Part shown: positions 43,400-55,666 of the stretch, piece by piece
How the letters are laid out: every line of letters begins with the position of its first letter
Position numbering within the stretch: the stretch's first letter is position 1
Assembly: GCF_032854445.1 (NCBI RefSeq)
Contig: NC_088304.1
Location: forward strand, 28,219,732 to 28,283,731
Length of the DNA: 64,000 bases
DNA from: Liolophura sinensis
Lineage: Eukaryota; Mollusca; Polyplacophora; Chitonida; Chitonidae
Reading direction: 5' to 3'
Notes under the pieces: model-generated
What the model saw: the letters and a program-made list of their open reading frames with translations, nothing else
Told to the model about the DNA's origin: nothing
Databases searched by the model: none
Position numbers and translations under genes: made by a program

Positions 43400-45300
43400 A
43401 ATAACACGAGGAGTACCATCGTTGACTCGCTGTGTGCATTTTAAATATCGTAAATTACGAACTTCACGACTTTAGAATGAATGTTAACCGAAATGTTAGG
43501 GGTAGTACTTAAAAGTACTGCCTGTATTGACCTGAGGTTTTACCTGCATAAACAGCTAAATGACGAGTGGGGGTGTGGGGGGAGGGGGGTTGGGGGCTGT
43601 CCATCACCTATGCTCAGTACTTTATTATGTGTGGAGCTGAAGTGTTGCATTCACTACGGTAGCCTTGCTACCAAATCTTAAGTTGTGTTACGTATGGAAA
43701 TCATATATGGGCTATGAGCTTACAACTTGATTTTAATGTTATGCCTATAATATCAACTGTTTTCACCGAAGCATTTAAAACCAATGACATCTTCTCTCTC
43801 ATATGTTACGTTGTTTAATAATTATAATTTATTGATTATTTTTTTAAACATCCCTTTGAGAACTGACGTTTAAGGTTGTTTTGGAAATGAGCTTACAATG
43901 ATAGACTTGGAATGTTTTCAGATGGTTCACAAGTGATGTTGTGAACATATCTTCGGAAAAGTGTAGAATGCATTGTTAATAGTAATTTACACGCTCAGAC
44001 ATCCTGTATTTTAAACACTTTTTAGTTTCATTGAGAAGTCAAGAGTAGTGGAATACAGACACACATTTCTCATGGATGGCACTCTGTTGGTTCCATCTTT
44101 CCATAGCATGTTTTCAGTCTACATTCTGAGATTTGTAACATGTTTTTGGAGACGGGCCTCGGGACGCACACTGTGACTTTGCTGTTTATTAGAAATTGTC
44201 ATCCATAAGAAATGGGTTTCTTCCACCATTGAGCACCCCTGAGGCGTGGCAGCGTATGGTTTTAATCTATTTTTACTCTTTTTTTTTTCGAAAATACGTA
44301 TCTTCCTGAGAGATTCTCATTTGGTTATTTCATATGTGTGACAAACAGGTCTTTTTTATGCATGTCACTGAAGGTCAAATTCCCAGAAAGATCATGTTAT
44401 GTTATGACTTGTAATGAAAATTGATCCAAAGGTACATGTCGACTATGCAAAAGCTCAGACTTTTAGGGGAAAATTGCTTTCTTCAAATCTGTGGGCCCAA
44501 CGGGTTTATTGTGGGAAATTACTTGAATATGCTTGTGAACACTTTGCAAACTTATGAAAAGGTTGAAGAATAACAGTATTAGCCATTTATGTAGGAAACT
44601 TTCACTACACTACTAGCCTGTATTCCTATGCATTGTTTCTGTCTATTTAAAAGATCAATATGCCTTGTGTAATATTTAAAAATAATTTAAGTAAGAAATA
44701 AAGTAAATGCAAACAAACAGTCTTCATTTTCGAATGTCTGCAAATTTAAAAGAAAGCAAATAGAGACGTTCTGCTAAATTAAAGGACATGTAGGCAATGT
44801 CTTCTGCTAACATCAACAAGTGAAGCGGGCGGAACACATTATTGCAGTGATTAGGGTGATGACGCATATCTGTAGATTACTTCAACCATTTTATTATGTC
44901 CCAAACGAAATTTAGTCTTATTCCATATATCCTTTATAACAAGTTTTATCCTTATGTACATATCTATCGCGTACATGGTATTAAACAACATAGATGGTGC
45001 TGGTTGCCCAGTGTAACCATCTCTCTGGTAGATAGCTTTTATACAGACCAGTATGTCATGTGTAACATCATAGATGGCGCCTCTTGTAGTATGAGATCTT
45101 TACATATTAACGGGAAAGACATAATCGGCCGTTACATTTGAATCACAACCTGTTCAGTTAAGATGTGTAACGCTCGTCATTTTCTAACTGCATCTAATAC
45201 CGCTTAACCTGGGGCTAGGGGCCGTAAAGGTAGCCATGCTCATTACATCTGCATTGTGGCTTTATGAAAAGTTGAAAGCGCGACTGAGATACCTTTTTTT
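43400..45300. other. AT-rich stretch, nothing recognised
   Basis: A short purine-rich tract (GGGTGTGGGGGGAGGGGGG-type, about 43,570-43,592) is the only notable feature. A fragment near 43,868-43,925 resembles the end of the dispersed repeat at 45,305. No exon is supported. Confidence 0.45.
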
Positions 45301-45304
45301 AAAT

Positions 45305-45545
45305 TGACCTGGAACTCATTCATGGACTACGAATTTGAACTTTGATATGGAATTCATGCCAGGAATATCCACTCTCTGCCCGGCATCAATGAAAACTGAT
45401 GATCGCTTCTCTCTTGTCTGTTACTGGCTTTATTTCCTATTTGTATAATTTCTTACATACCTTTGCCTTTGGGAGCTAGTGTTAAGCTTTGTTTTGGAAA
45501 TGGATCTTGAGATTATCGACTTGGGACGCCCTTTACGGACTACGA
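45305..45545 (+). repeat. Dispersed repeat, copy 1 (~240 bp)
   Basis: This matches 50,937-51,176 over its whole length, about 90% by eye, same orientation. It begins GGAACTCATTCATGGACTAC and ends TTGGGACGCCCTTTA. Class unknown; no coding potential. Confidence 0.8.
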
Positions 45546-45564
45546 ATGGTATATGAATGTCGGA

Positions 45565-45650
45565 CATGACGCTTATATTTATGGTGGGAGGAAATCGGCG
45601 AAAGTCAGAAAGAAACCCGCAATATGCTGGCAGAAATTCCCACATAGGCT
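45565..45650 (-). mobile_element. SINE body fragment
   Basis: This is a diverged minus-strand piece of the SINE body (TTTATGGTGGGAGGAAATCG, CCCGCAATATGCTGGCAG, CCCACATA), without head or tail. Confidence 0.6.
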
Positions 45651-46725
45651 ATTTGGAAATGAAAAGAATGTAATGTGTGAGCAAATTAGGTTTTAGCTGC
45701 TACAGTGAAAGTGGCGTCAGGTGAAAACTAAAAAATTTTGAACATGTTTCCTCACGTAGTTTGACATCTGATCACGTAGTATGTGGTCGTATTGTTTTAT
45801 CCGATGAAACGGTACACTTTTGTCACAAATTGTAATAAGTGTTAAAAAGCACAATTTCCCCAGAAAACTGTCACAGCTGTGAAGATGGGAATGTTCAAAT
45901 CATTCAAAAGGGCTATATATGTAAAGCATACGTGTAAAACAGCACAGGCATTCTTTCAAAAACTATCCATAGACTACATTTGTCATGTCCCTGGCATGTC
46001 TGCTTTAGTAACTGCATTATGTGTTGAAACAAGTTAGGGGGGGGGGGAGGGGGTTAGGTCACGTGCTACAATTTGGTGGTTTACGTTTTATCATATTAGC
46101 TTGTTGTAGTTTTTATTCTATAGGTAAAAAATCTTCAGCTGTTTCTTTTTTGTTATTTGGGGCAAAAGTCGTTACTGTTGTTGTGGTACCTAGCTACTTC
46201 GTCCAGAAAAGGGCTGGTTGACTGGGAAGATTCTGTCCAGCTGATCTCAACCTACAGAGTCGTCTGCCGTCTCTTGTGGATTTCTTGGGTTGATTGTCTG
46301 GACAATATAACTTGGATAATACGTACATTGCAATGGCACTGGTCCTGCCAGCTCTTTAATCACCCTATAGGTTATATTCGTTGCCTAGCGAACGTTGCAA
46401 CACGTTTGACGCATGCGCGGGGGCATATTTTACCTTAGCCGCAGGACCAAATCGGCTGGTTTACATGGTAATAATGAGGCAGTCACTGCACAAGTGCAGG
46501 CGTTGCCTATCTCTCTGTTATGTTAGTCCCAGTTCAAATACTGTCTCATTATTGGGTGCTTTGTGTTCACAATTTGCTGAATCATCTTGCGATAATCGAC
46601 ATGCAACGTATATTTTTGTTGACGACTGGCTTACAAATACCTATTTTGATGCCTAGATGTTTGGCTGGGTACACGCAAAAACCGGCCAGTCCTAACTACA
46701 GGAATAAACAACTACACAATTGAAC
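45650..46725. other. Intron-like stretch, nothing recognised
   Basis: A G-run at 46,036-46,053 and several short open frames occur; none resembles a known protein or has matching splice sites. Confidence 0.45.
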
Positions 46726-46729
46726 GACT

Positions 46730-47160
46730 TTTATATTGTATTCCTTCATACACCACGATTCTGCTTGTGGACTAAACATTCGCAAGGTCTGGTCCCTTTG
46801 TGGTGATTTAATGTGATTGTATGTTAAATGTGATGACGAAATAGCATTTTGAGTATTTCTATACCAGTGACGTCTAATAAATTGGTACGACGTTAAACCC
46901 CAAGCACTCACACATTCTAATAAATTGCAATTAACATCACTGCAATTCTTTTATCTCATTCTCTTTAAGTCATGTTGTTAGGGGATATGTAAATTTCTAG
47001 TAATTATGCATTTACATGAACAGCTACAATAAAACTCTGACTGAGGTAACTGACAAGAGTCCGTATTTTATCGGTTACGTGTTACCAGATGCCAGCTATA
47101 ACTTTGTCGTCGCGGCTCTGGTTTTACTCTCCATGCCGTACGCCTTTAATTGTATTCAAT
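46730..47160 (+). repeat. Unclassified interspersed repeat
   Basis: This is a copy of the ~430-bp family: TTGTATTCCTTCATACACCA, ACCAGTGACGTCTAATAAAT, TTACATGAACAGCTACAATA, ending TTTACTCTCCATGCCGTACG. It differs from most copies by a ~30-bp insertion near 46,888-46,918. Confidence 0.65.
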
Positions 47161-48067
47161 GAAAATAGTACACAAACCATAACAGAATACCAAGAGAAAG
47201 AAGGAAAGCTGAAAAAGATTTCTGTTTCGTCTTTACTACTCTAATCTTTCAAATCGTAGGCATAAGTGAAATAAACCGTAATCCTCGGCATAATTAATCC
47301 TCGGCGTAATTCCGATGGATGACGACGTCTGCGTTAGAGATTGACTATCCATCAGTTTTCAGTCTAGATAATAGTATTTTTGAGTAATGGATGCAGGTGC
47401 CGTTGTGGAAATTCCTGTGGCAACATTGGGCTGTACACTGACAGCAAATTCCCCTGTTTCGGTGGTTATAAAATGCACCCTTCTTATGCTGTAAATCCAC
47501 GACTTCCCGAGGGCCAAATCGTTTATAATCTTAAAAAAAGCTAACAAATGTATGCAGAACAGGGAACCATTTCGTGGAGAAATTCGACATACTTGTTGTC
47601 ATTTTTGTACCTTTTTTTTAACACTGAACTAAATGGTGAAGCTCTAACCGCTGGCGCTGGTAAAAGTTGGGCGTGTATGACTTACATGTAATTCAGCGGG
47701 GACTAACGTGTGTTGGCGGAAAATATGCATAAAACCATCTCATAATTATCTAGTGATTTTAGGTGCCATATTACTTTAATTAATGCACCCTTTTTTTACA
47801 CTCAGTTTAACAAGATATATAGGGGTATATAATTAATCATGAATAAATAATAAATTTGAACAGTAGGTCTTTAAATAATGAGTTTTCAGAAAGTCTTGCA
47901 CCACACCAGCTGGAAACTCTCTTCAAATAGTCTACAGATATGTTGTAAACAGTGATAGTATGCACTCGAGAAACCCAGATGGGCTGAGAAAAACCTAGTG
48001 CCGTGTTCACGTACACGAAAATAAAGCTTGTGTAAGTATTGCTAAAAGATCTACGTCAACCACTTAC

Positions 48068-48166
48068 TGTATTCTGTATGTTGATGTTGGCGCCCTGCTC
48101 CAGCAAACTACGAACAAAACACTCGTTACCATGTAATGCCGCCTCATATAAAGGTGTCTTCCCATC
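48068..48166 (-). CDS. Ankyrin-repeat exon, type A, tandem copy 1
   Basis: This is a 99-bp minus-strand exon with acceptor CAG at 48,167-48,169 and donor GTAAGTG. It encodes one ankyrin repeat in phase 0, starting DGKTPLYEAALHGN and ending LLEQGANINIQNT. It is one of three close type A exons (with 54,306 and 59,896) embedded in similar introns, so it arose by segmental duplication. Confidence 0.85.
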
Positions 48167-48559
48167 CTGTTATGTATGATATAAATGACTGAAATCAGTA
48201 CACAGCAAATTATTAAAAGCCTCCTGCTAGCCTCGTAGATGTCATACCTCACAGTGGAGTAACATTAAATCAATAATTTCGGCTTAAGGCCACATTGGCA
48301 ATGTTTCAGCCATATTGTGGCCAGAAAAAGAGGCGGTGATTGATTTCGAAATGATGGTGAAAACATCAAAAATAAAACAATCATGTTTAATAGCAGACGA
48401 GAAAAATCAATACACATAAAACTCGAAAACGACGAGGTTTTTAAAATAGTTTCCAGAAACTATAGATCCATATATCTTTCTATCCATATGTATATTAACA
48501 AAAAAAAATCAGTAAAATTCATATTTCATGATATAGGTAAATGGCCCTCAGGTGTTTTA

Positions 48560-49310
48560 TCACAGCATCGCCTGCACTGCTATCACACAAATCACATGTA
48601 CAGTAGACTGTGTGGAGTCTTTGCCGAACACAGCATCGCATCCAGCACACCGTAGAACAATGCCCCTATCTACATTAAAATTGTGAGTTAAACGAGAATG
48701 CTCAGCAGGACACCTCGTTAAAACTACGTAGTCTGCGTATCACGTGTATCCGAATTGTAGCCAATGACAGGGTGAATAGCGTGCAGTTTATTACGTACAT
48801 TCACCCCGCCCAAGTCGACGAATATATTTAAGAATGTTCCACCAAAAATGAATAATAAATATTGTTATTTTCCATAAAGGTTTATTTAGGGCAGATTTTG
48901 CCTTCCTGTCTGGGGCTGTGTTTCAATGGATACCAATATGACTCGGTATACAACAGAATATTATATCTTTACTGCTTTTAATTAGTTTGGGGTGTAAGGC
49001 TAACATTTTAAAATTTATTATGCTGTATTGCCAAAAGGGAGGAGAGTGAATAACTACATATCATTGCTTTCTGCGTAGGGCAGGAACAAACATGTGATGA
49101 TGCCAGAAGCACAGCCCTGATCTCAGCAGAGGAGATTGAAGAACATGGAAGAGAAAGAAAAAGAGACAAGCTGTCCTAAGACAGCCGCAGAGGCAACCCT
49201 GTATCCATCCTTTGACCCATCAGTATATAAACATTTATGATCCGGGTAATCAGCCTTTATAATCAGCAAAATGTTACTGAATTGTAAAAGGATTTCCATT
49301 GGATTCATTG
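48560..49310 (-). pseudogene. I-like LINE 3' relic (RNase H and tail), copy 1
   Basis: At about 49,150-49,270 the minus strand encodes HKCLYTDGSKDGYRVASAAV, the N-terminal D of RNase H in I/Nimb-type LINEs. Further 3' (48,560-48,830) is the tail region, with a shifted match to the GHSRLTH and C-x-x-C segment seen in copy 2. The same relic is in copies 2 and 3, so it inserted before the tandem duplication. Confidence 0.65.
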
Positions 49311-50084
49311 GGTTAGATGAAACATTAATTTGGGTTGTGGAAGAAGCCAGAGAGGAGACAAGATTACAAGTTATTTTTGCAAAAACTAGCGTGTCAAAGT
49401 TATTCCGTCAAACGCCTTCACTCCAACTTTCTTACATTTAACAGTAGGTATAATTCTCTCATAAGTAAATATGAATTGAGGGTCCAGAATGTCTGGTGCT
49501 CTGCTTTGTGACTGTGTCTCATTCCGCTTAGCCCGCGGTTAGGTGCCGTATCGTCATCATGTTGAATCTGTTCGCTGCTTTGGATATATGAAGAATTTTG
49601 AGAGTTTTTGACGTGGAAAATGTAAAACCGGTCTCAGCTGCACATTTGTCTACCTTATAAAGACGAAGGTGCAGCTGACGCTTGATGTTATTCATGTTTT
49701 TTCAGCACAGTAGCACATAGAAAATCATAACCATACAAAGAACCCACTGTACCAAATGCCAAAGTTTTGGGCTAAGCTATTTATTTTAATGCTGATCAGT
49801 GTTGGTGATAATATACGGCCCTACCTGTACCTTTAATTCACGGTCAGATAAAAATTCAGATATACATAATAATAAGCAGACTGTAAGACCCAGATCTGAT
49901 AGGTCTTTTAAGGTTCTAAAATTTCGAGCCGTATCCCAGACCATTTCAAGGTCGAAAAATAAAACATATGTTCATTAATAATAAAGGCATCACAAATAAA
50001 GGTTTCGAATGGAACATAGTGATCTAAACGACACATCCGGCCAGGTCGAAACTACTGAAATAAACAACCACACAACTGAACAGC

Positions 50085-50450
50085 TGCATACACCAAGATT
50101 TAGCTGGTGGACTAAGGCTAACCATGGTCTCATCTCTCTGCAGTGCTTTAATGTAATCGTATGTCAAATGGGATGACGAAACAGCATTGTGAGAATTTCT
50201 AGACCACCACGATTAATAAACTGCAATTAACATCACTGCATTTTCTTACATCATTTTGCTTCAGCCATGGTGCTAGGGGGCGTGTAAATTGTTAGTATTC
50301 ATGAATTTACATGAACAGTTACAATAAAATTCTGACTGAGGTAAACTGACAAGAGGCCATTTTTCATCGGTTATGTCTGACCAGGTGCCAACTATCACAA
50401 TGTCATCGTGACTCTGGTTTTACTCTCTATGCTGTACGCCTTTAACCACA
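50085..50450 (+). repeat. Unclassified interspersed repeat
   Basis: This copy ends four bases before the ankyrin exon at 50,454 (minus). The family has the opposite orientation relative to the gene here compared with 5,679-5,990 and 26,525-26,832. Confidence 0.6.
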
Positions 50451-50453
50451 TAC

Positions 50454-50552
50454 CTTATCCTGTACGTTTATATTCGCACTCTTCTCTACCAGTAGACGTA
50501 GAAGATCCATGCTACCACGTGACGCTGCCAGGTGTAAAGCTGTTCTTCCTCT
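50454..50552 (-). CDS. Ankyrin-repeat exon, type B, tandem copy 1
   Basis: This 99-bp minus-strand exon is in phase 0, with acceptor after GTGTTTACACAG and donor GTATGTGG. It encodes RGRTALHLAASRGSMDLLRLL followed by VEKSANINVQDK, a complete ankyrin repeat with the T-A-L-H-x-A-A core. It is the duplicate partner of the exon at 59,214; the flanking introns of both also match. Confidence 0.85.
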
Positions 50553-50936
50553 CTGTGTAAACACAATCAGAAATCGGTAAAACTGTACTTAAAAGGCAGA
50601 CATGAACATAGCCTAAAATCTGAACTTCTTTCAATTCTCCAGAACCTGATTGATGTTTATATCACAGTTGTGTACCCAGTGCACACAAGCATCGAGGCAG
50701 AGCGGCTGCTGATGCGCTCTGCCACACCTTTAAACAGATACATGGTGATTTTTAAAAAAATACATATTCAGAAAGTCTTGTCGTACAGCAGTTGGAAACT
50801 GTATGTTATGTGTGTGAAAGTCGAACGTGTAAATACAGGCAGAAGTCAAATCGCTTGATCGTGAGTTCTCTATTTTGACGATGTTAATGCCCTAGATGAC
50901 ACGGACTTGGGCTATTATTGGTATTGTTTTATTGTT

Positions 50937-51176
50937 ATTTTACATGGAACTCATTCACGGACTACGAATTTGAACTTTGATATGGAATTCATGCGTGGAA
51001 TATTCATTGTCTGCCCGGCATCATTGAAAACTGATGACCGCTTCTCTTTTGTGTGTTACCGGCTTTATTTCTTATTTGTATAATTTCTTACATACCTTTG
51101 TCTTTGGAGTTAGTGTTAAACGTTGTTTTGGAAATGGACCTGGCGATTATCGACTTGGAACGCCCTTTATGTGTTC
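50937..51176 (+). repeat. Dispersed repeat, copy 2 (~240 bp)
   Basis: This is the partner of 45,305-45,545, starting GGAACTCATTCACGGACTAC and ending TTGGAACGCCCTTTA. Confidence 0.8.
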
Positions 51177-51179
51177 CAA

Positions 51180-52170
51180 AATAAAAAATGTCTTTTATTT
51201 GCAGTTTGGTGCATTGCCATGTTTTAATCACATACCTTCCGAGGGTAGTTTGTAAGTTCAGAGATTTCCCAACTAAAAATGCACTTAAATGTTTAATATT
51301 TGGTGATTAGCATTACACAGCTCAGTATCTTTGGGCTGCCCAAAACTTCAGGAGAAAAATCCCTCTCTCATTCAGAAGTGTAAGAGACCCAGTATGGAAA
51401 TTCATTAATTCTTGACAAGATCCTGAGTTTGATCAATCCAATTGGAATATAACTATTAGAGGAAAGCTGTTGAATATTTGGCAGTACACACCACCTTTCA
51501 ATTGGTATGTCCAGGGAAATATGTAAAGAAATGCACATGTACCCAAACTGTGCATTGGGGTACCGTTCAGATGGTTTTGTAGAGTTTGTCTCGACTAATA
51601 ATTGTTGTTAGCCCACATGATGAGATTCTGTTTCACTATATCGAAACGACATAAGTGAAATAAAGCGATTGAACACATTGCTGAATGCTGTCTTTGTGTG
51701 CAAGAAGTTACGTCTTTCCTTTTTAACATTGATTCATATTAGACATAAAAGTAATCACCTTCATTCAAATCTATTTACCGCCATTGTTTCCCGATAGTTA
51801 TGGGCAGTAATATGTCACGAATGTTGTAAACTTATACATGTATAGCCCATGTGAGAACACAGACTACTGTGATCTTAAGGCATTACTGGACCCCTGGTGT
51901 GTAAGTCCCGTTATTATTTGTGGTGACTATTGTGCACCACACTGTACTGGGTAGGACGTTTAAGGCACGTTTATAAGGTATAAAGTAAAGTTACCCGCAT
52001 TTAAGTCTGTTGAAATGTTATTTTCTAACATTCCAAACCAATAATATGTCCGTGGATGTTCTAAACTTATCTCACACATGTAAGACGTCATCTTCCTGTC
52101 AACAAGACTGATACTGCGCTATGTAGACTTCACAGTCTCGCTTGCCTGACCCTACATATGAAAGTGTTTA
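51180..52170. other. Intron-like stretch, nothing recognised
   Basis: AT-rich, with no coding or repeat feature I can support. Confidence 0.5.
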
Positions 52171-52172
52171 GA

Positions 52173-52326
52173 TTTTTTTATTTGATTGGTGTTTTACGCC
52201 GTACTCAAGAATATTTCACTTATACGACGGCGGCTAGCATTATGGTGGGAGGAAACCGGGTAAAGCCCGGGGGAAACCCACGACCAACCGCAGGTTGCTG
52301 CAAACCTTTCCACTTACGTCCGGAGC
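52173..52326 (-). mobile_element. 5'-truncated SINE with 12-bp target duplication
   Basis: Minus strand, from the T-rich tail to the AAGTGGAAAGG part of the body, without tRNA head. AAAGTGTTTAGA occurs at 52,161-52,172 and 52,327-52,338. It is a clean retroposition event inside the ankyrin gene's intron. Confidence 0.93.
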
Positions 52327-52772
52327 AAAGTGTTTAGAATCTACTCTTTTCATAGCTAATGGAATTGCGATAGGTTTCAGTAAATCACGATAGATGTTGG
52401 ACATCGCTAGCTTGATTAAATTAAGATGGTAAAAACCCATACTACAGTAATTTTAAGGCCTTATTTCTTATTACTTGTAGTGAATTTAATGCGGAGCACC
52501 CTGTGCAGTGTAAGACAGTAACCGACATAAGTGTAGAATCGCGTTTGAACCTTTTCAAGATAATGCGATAGTGGTATTAAATAATGGTTCTGTTACATGT
52601 AAATAAAACACGAAACATTTTTGTTTCTCTATTTGTGCACGGTTACACAATTGCAGAACTACTCTTCCCTCAAACATATATATTAACTCTCTCCAAATCC
52701 CCCCAATAAATCACCGCCATTCAAAGTGAAAACATAAAAGGGTTTTTAAATCAGCAGCGGACAACCACTCAC

Positions 52773-52871
52773 CAGAGTCTGAACGTTGACATCATTGCTC
52801 TGCTCTACCAGAAGACGAAGGACGTGTAGGTTATCACGTGACATTGCCAGCTGCAAAGCGGTTTGTCCTCT
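52773..52871 (-). CDS. Ankyrin-repeat exon, type B, older copy
   Basis: This 99-bp minus-strand exon is in phase 0, with acceptor after GTGTTTACACAG and donor GTGAGTGG. It encodes RGQTALQLAMSRDNLHVLRLL then VEQSNDVNVQTL. It is more diverged from the other type B exons than they are from each other: the second alanine of the A-A pair is M and the GA pair before V-N is N-D. It probably stems from an earlier duplication round. Confidence 0.82.
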
Positions 52872-54305
52872 CTGTGTAAACACAAACAGGTATCAGTAAA
52901 AATTCAACTAAAAATAGATCATGGAATATCTCATAAAAAACAGCACACGCTCCGCAATTTCACAGCCTGCGGGATATTTATATATCATAGTAGGTGTGTA
53001 TCCATACCTACTGACTCCAATTCCCTCCCATCCACCACCACCACCACCAAAAAAGAAACAAACAAAAAAAAAACAATAGAATTACTACCTTAGCTAATCT
53101 CCAGCCCTACGCCTGGTACGGCTCAGCAGAAGACGTCGTAGATGTAAAACCAAAGTTTAGCTCGCTTAAATAACCTGAGATTTCGTATCAGAACTAGGTT
53201 TTTCTTAAGATGCATTCCAGCTACACAGAGGCAAATGTACTGGCGTGTCAATTTGAGCCCAGAGTGGGCGACGTTGAAGTTACCATTTATGACATTGACA
53301 TCCTTGGCCAGATTTCAGATTCCGAACTTTCAATTTCATCTGTGTCCAGAACAATAAAAAGACAATATCTGAGTTTTGTCATGCTTGGCTAATCCCACCT
53401 GAGGCGTTAATCGTAGTCCCTTGTTCCTCAGTTCCACTTATGCCTACATTCTGTTTCGAATTTTTCTACTCTAATTTTTCAAATCGTAGGCATAATTGGA
53501 ATAAACCGTAATCCTCGGCATCCCCATGGATAAAGACGTCGGCGTTAGAGATTGACTATCCCTCAGTTTTCAGATCAGTTAATAGTATTTTTAGGTACTG
53601 GATGCAGGTGCCGTTGTTGGAATTCTAGTGGCAACATTGGGCTGTACACTGACAGCAAATTCGCCTCTTTCGGTGGTTATAAAATGCATCCTTCTTATGC
53701 TGTAAATCCACAACTTTTTAAGCTGTACACTGTCGAGAGCAAATTCGGCTGCTTCGGTGGGTATACAATCCTTTTTTTTATGCTGTAAACCCACGCCTTC
53801 CTGAAGGCCAAATCGTTTGTAATCTTAAAAAAAGCTAACTCCAGGGTTCTTTGACGACATGTTTTTACAAATGTATGCAGAACAGCGAACCATTTCGTGG
53901 AGAAATTCGACGAGCTTGTTGTCATTCTTGTACCTTTGTTAACACTGAACTAAATGGTGAAGCTCTGACCGCTGGCGCTGGTAAAAGTCAGAAGTGTATG
54001 ACTTACATGTAATTCAGTGGAGACTAACGTGTGTGGGCGGAAAATATGCATAAAACCAGCCTCATAATTATCTACTGATTTTAAATAATAAATTTGAACA
54101 GTAGTTTTTTAAATATTGAGTTTTCAGAAAGTCTTGCACCACACTAGCTGGAAACTCTCTTCAAATGGTCTACAGATATGTGGTAAACAGTTGTAGTATG
54201 CACTCGAGAAACCCATATGGGCCAAGAAGAACCTAGTGCCGTGTTCAAATGCAGGAAAATAAATTTTGTGTAAGCATTGCTAAAACATCGAAGACAATCA
54301 CTTAC

Positions 54306-54404
54306 TTTATTCTGTACGTGGACGTTGGCACCTTGCTGCAGCAAAATACGAACAAACCACCCGTTACCATGTAATGCCGCCTCATGTAAAGGTGTCTTCC
54401 CATC
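54306..54404 (-). CDS. Ankyrin-repeat exon, type A, tandem copy 2
   Basis: This 99-bp minus-strand exon is in phase 0, with acceptor CAG and donor GTAAGTG. It encodes DGKTPLHEAALHGNGWFVRIL then LQQGANVHVQNK, very close to the consensus ankyrin repeat. It differs from the copy at 59,896 mostly in the variable surface positions (GW versus RC, QQ versus EH). Confidence 0.86.
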
Positions 54405-54810
54405 CTGTTATGTATGATATAAATGACTGAAATCAGTACATATCAAATTATTAAAAGCCTCCTGCTAGCCTCGTAGAAGTCATACCTCATAGTGGAGTAA
54501 AACTGAATGAATGACTAATGCGACATTGGCAATGTTTCAGCTGTATTATGGGAAGAACAAGAGGCGGTGATTGGTTTTGACATGATGGTGACATCAAAAA
54601 TTAAACGAACATGTTTAAAAGCAGACCAGAAAACTCAAGATAGTTAAAACTCGAAAACCACGACGTTTTTAAAATAGTTTTCCCCAAACTGTATATCCAT
54701 ATATCTTTCTATCCATATGTATATTAATAATAATAATTAGTAAAATTCATATTTTATGTTATTATACACCTAAGTGTCCAGCGCCTACTATATTATGTGG
54801 TAAACACAAC

Positions 54811-54839
54811 TGTCCAATATTTCTTTAATATATTGGACA
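54811..54839. repeat. Short inverted repeat at left of insertion
   Basis: TGTCCAATAT pairs with ATATTGGACA across a 9-bp loop. The same TATTGGA core recurs in the hairpin at 55,551. Confidence 0.85.
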
Positions 54840-54849
54840 ATTATAACTG

Positions 54850-54857
54850 TGACGTCA
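54850..54857. promoter_or_regulatory. CRE-like palindrome TGACGTCA
   Basis: A perfect TGACGTCA lies 50 bp upstream of the ATG at 54,907. It matches the cyclic-AMP response element and could serve the insertion's own promoter; function is inferred only. Confidence 0.35.
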
Positions 54858-54906
54858 CACGTACGGACTACTTTTTGTTTTTTAACAAGCAGACGAAACA
54901 ACAAGC

Positions 54907-55113
54907 ATGGCTGTCGATCAATCAGACTCTGACCCTTTTGATCTCACCGACGCTGAAATTTGCATGCTACTTGATCCATTTGATGACCCAGAGCTGGACA
55001 ACATTTTAGAACTCCGTTCTACCTCACACCAATTCTCGAATGTCGCCTCAAACCTGATACAGCTGTGTGGTATTACTCCAGTCCAATGGGAGAGCATCGT
55101 TTGGGAGAGCTAA
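54907..55113 (+). pseudogene. Small acidic ORF joined to recombinase-like relic
   Basis: A 68-codon frame starts MAVDQSDSDPFDLTDAEI and is strongly acidic (LLDPFDDPELDNIL). In the overlapping next frame (about 55,095-55,440) the reading LGELMKKAVEASELKGLKI is followed by DHSV, a TGA, and KTTVQTLVKSGVALHK, later FGGAVFNNCTFNFHGN. This resembles the C-terminal part of Crypton-type (DUF3504-like) recombinases, which have H-S-V-R-K-T. The TGA stands where the catalytic Arg codon would be, a C-to-T change from CGA. The segment holding L-S-G-H and the Tyr nucleophile is deleted. The element is dead but could have been mobilised by a relative. Confidence 0.5.
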
Positions 55114-55550
55114 TGAAGAAGGCAGTCGAGGCTTCTGAACTAAAAGGCCTGAAAATTGATCACTCTGTCTGAAAAACAACCGTCCAAACCCTTGTAAAAT
55201 CTGGCGTCGCTCTACATAAAACCTCTAGCTCTCTTTCGTTCTCATCCTGTAAAGATTACACTAGTCTGTTCGGTGGCGCAGTTTTCAATAACTGCACTTT
55301 TAATTTTCACGGAAACGTCTGCATTCCTTTCCTTTACACTTCTGTTTGTAAAATACCGCTTCGGCCACGTGCGCCTGACCCAGTTTTCCGTCAGCAAATG
55401 AAAGTGCTACATTCAGTATTCCATAGTCATCCGCAACCGGCTATCCGCTATTGTCACGTCATATGAAATAATTACCACGGTTTTACCCCATCTTTTAGCG
55501 TTCGAGTTTTTTTACTTAAGTTTTTGACAAGTGGTTGTATAATAAATAGT

Positions 55551-55666
55551 TTATTGGATTGTATAGTCTTGTATGGACTCGTCCTGGGCGCCGGAAAAGG
55601 AGTCGCAAGCTCGTCCCTTTCCTCGGCGCCCAGGGCTCGTCTATACAGGACCATACAATCCAATAA
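55551..55666. repeat. 116-bp near-perfect hairpin
   Basis: The arms start TTATTGGATTGTAT and end ATACAATCCAATAA, with CCTGGGCGCCG pairing CGGCGCCCAGG further in and a loop of about 15 bp centred near 55,608. Only a few mismatches interrupt stems of about 50 bp. It is GC-rich in the middle and forms the right end of the Crypton-like insertion. Confidence 0.93.

Larger units (their letters stand above)
47220..50935. repeat. Segmental duplication, copy 1
   Basis: This matches 53,455-59,690 once the insertions there are set aside, and in part 59,720-60,764. It carries one type B and one type A ankyrin exon, an I-like LINE 3' end relic and an interspersed repeat. Copy 1 has the empty site for the Tc1-like element (about 49,590) and for the Crypton-like insertion (about 48,530). 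Confidence 0.88.

Noticed and set aside
43481-43681. Glycine-rich short protein
   Set aside because: It is driven by a G-rich tract, without splice sites, homology or neighbours in support.
49123-49308. Independent small gene on the minus strand
   Set aside because: It is the start of RNase H from an I-like LINE relic, repeated in the paralogous copies.
55451-55640. Rolling-circle or parvovirus-type hairpin telomere
   Set aside because: No replication initiator or capsid gene is nearby, and the adjacent frame looks like a tyrosine recombinase end instead.
55551-55666. Rho-independent-type terminator or microRNA precursor
   Set aside because: Far too long and perfect for a terminator in a eukaryote; an expressed hairpin RNA cannot be excluded, but its position at the end of an insertion makes an element terminus more likely.
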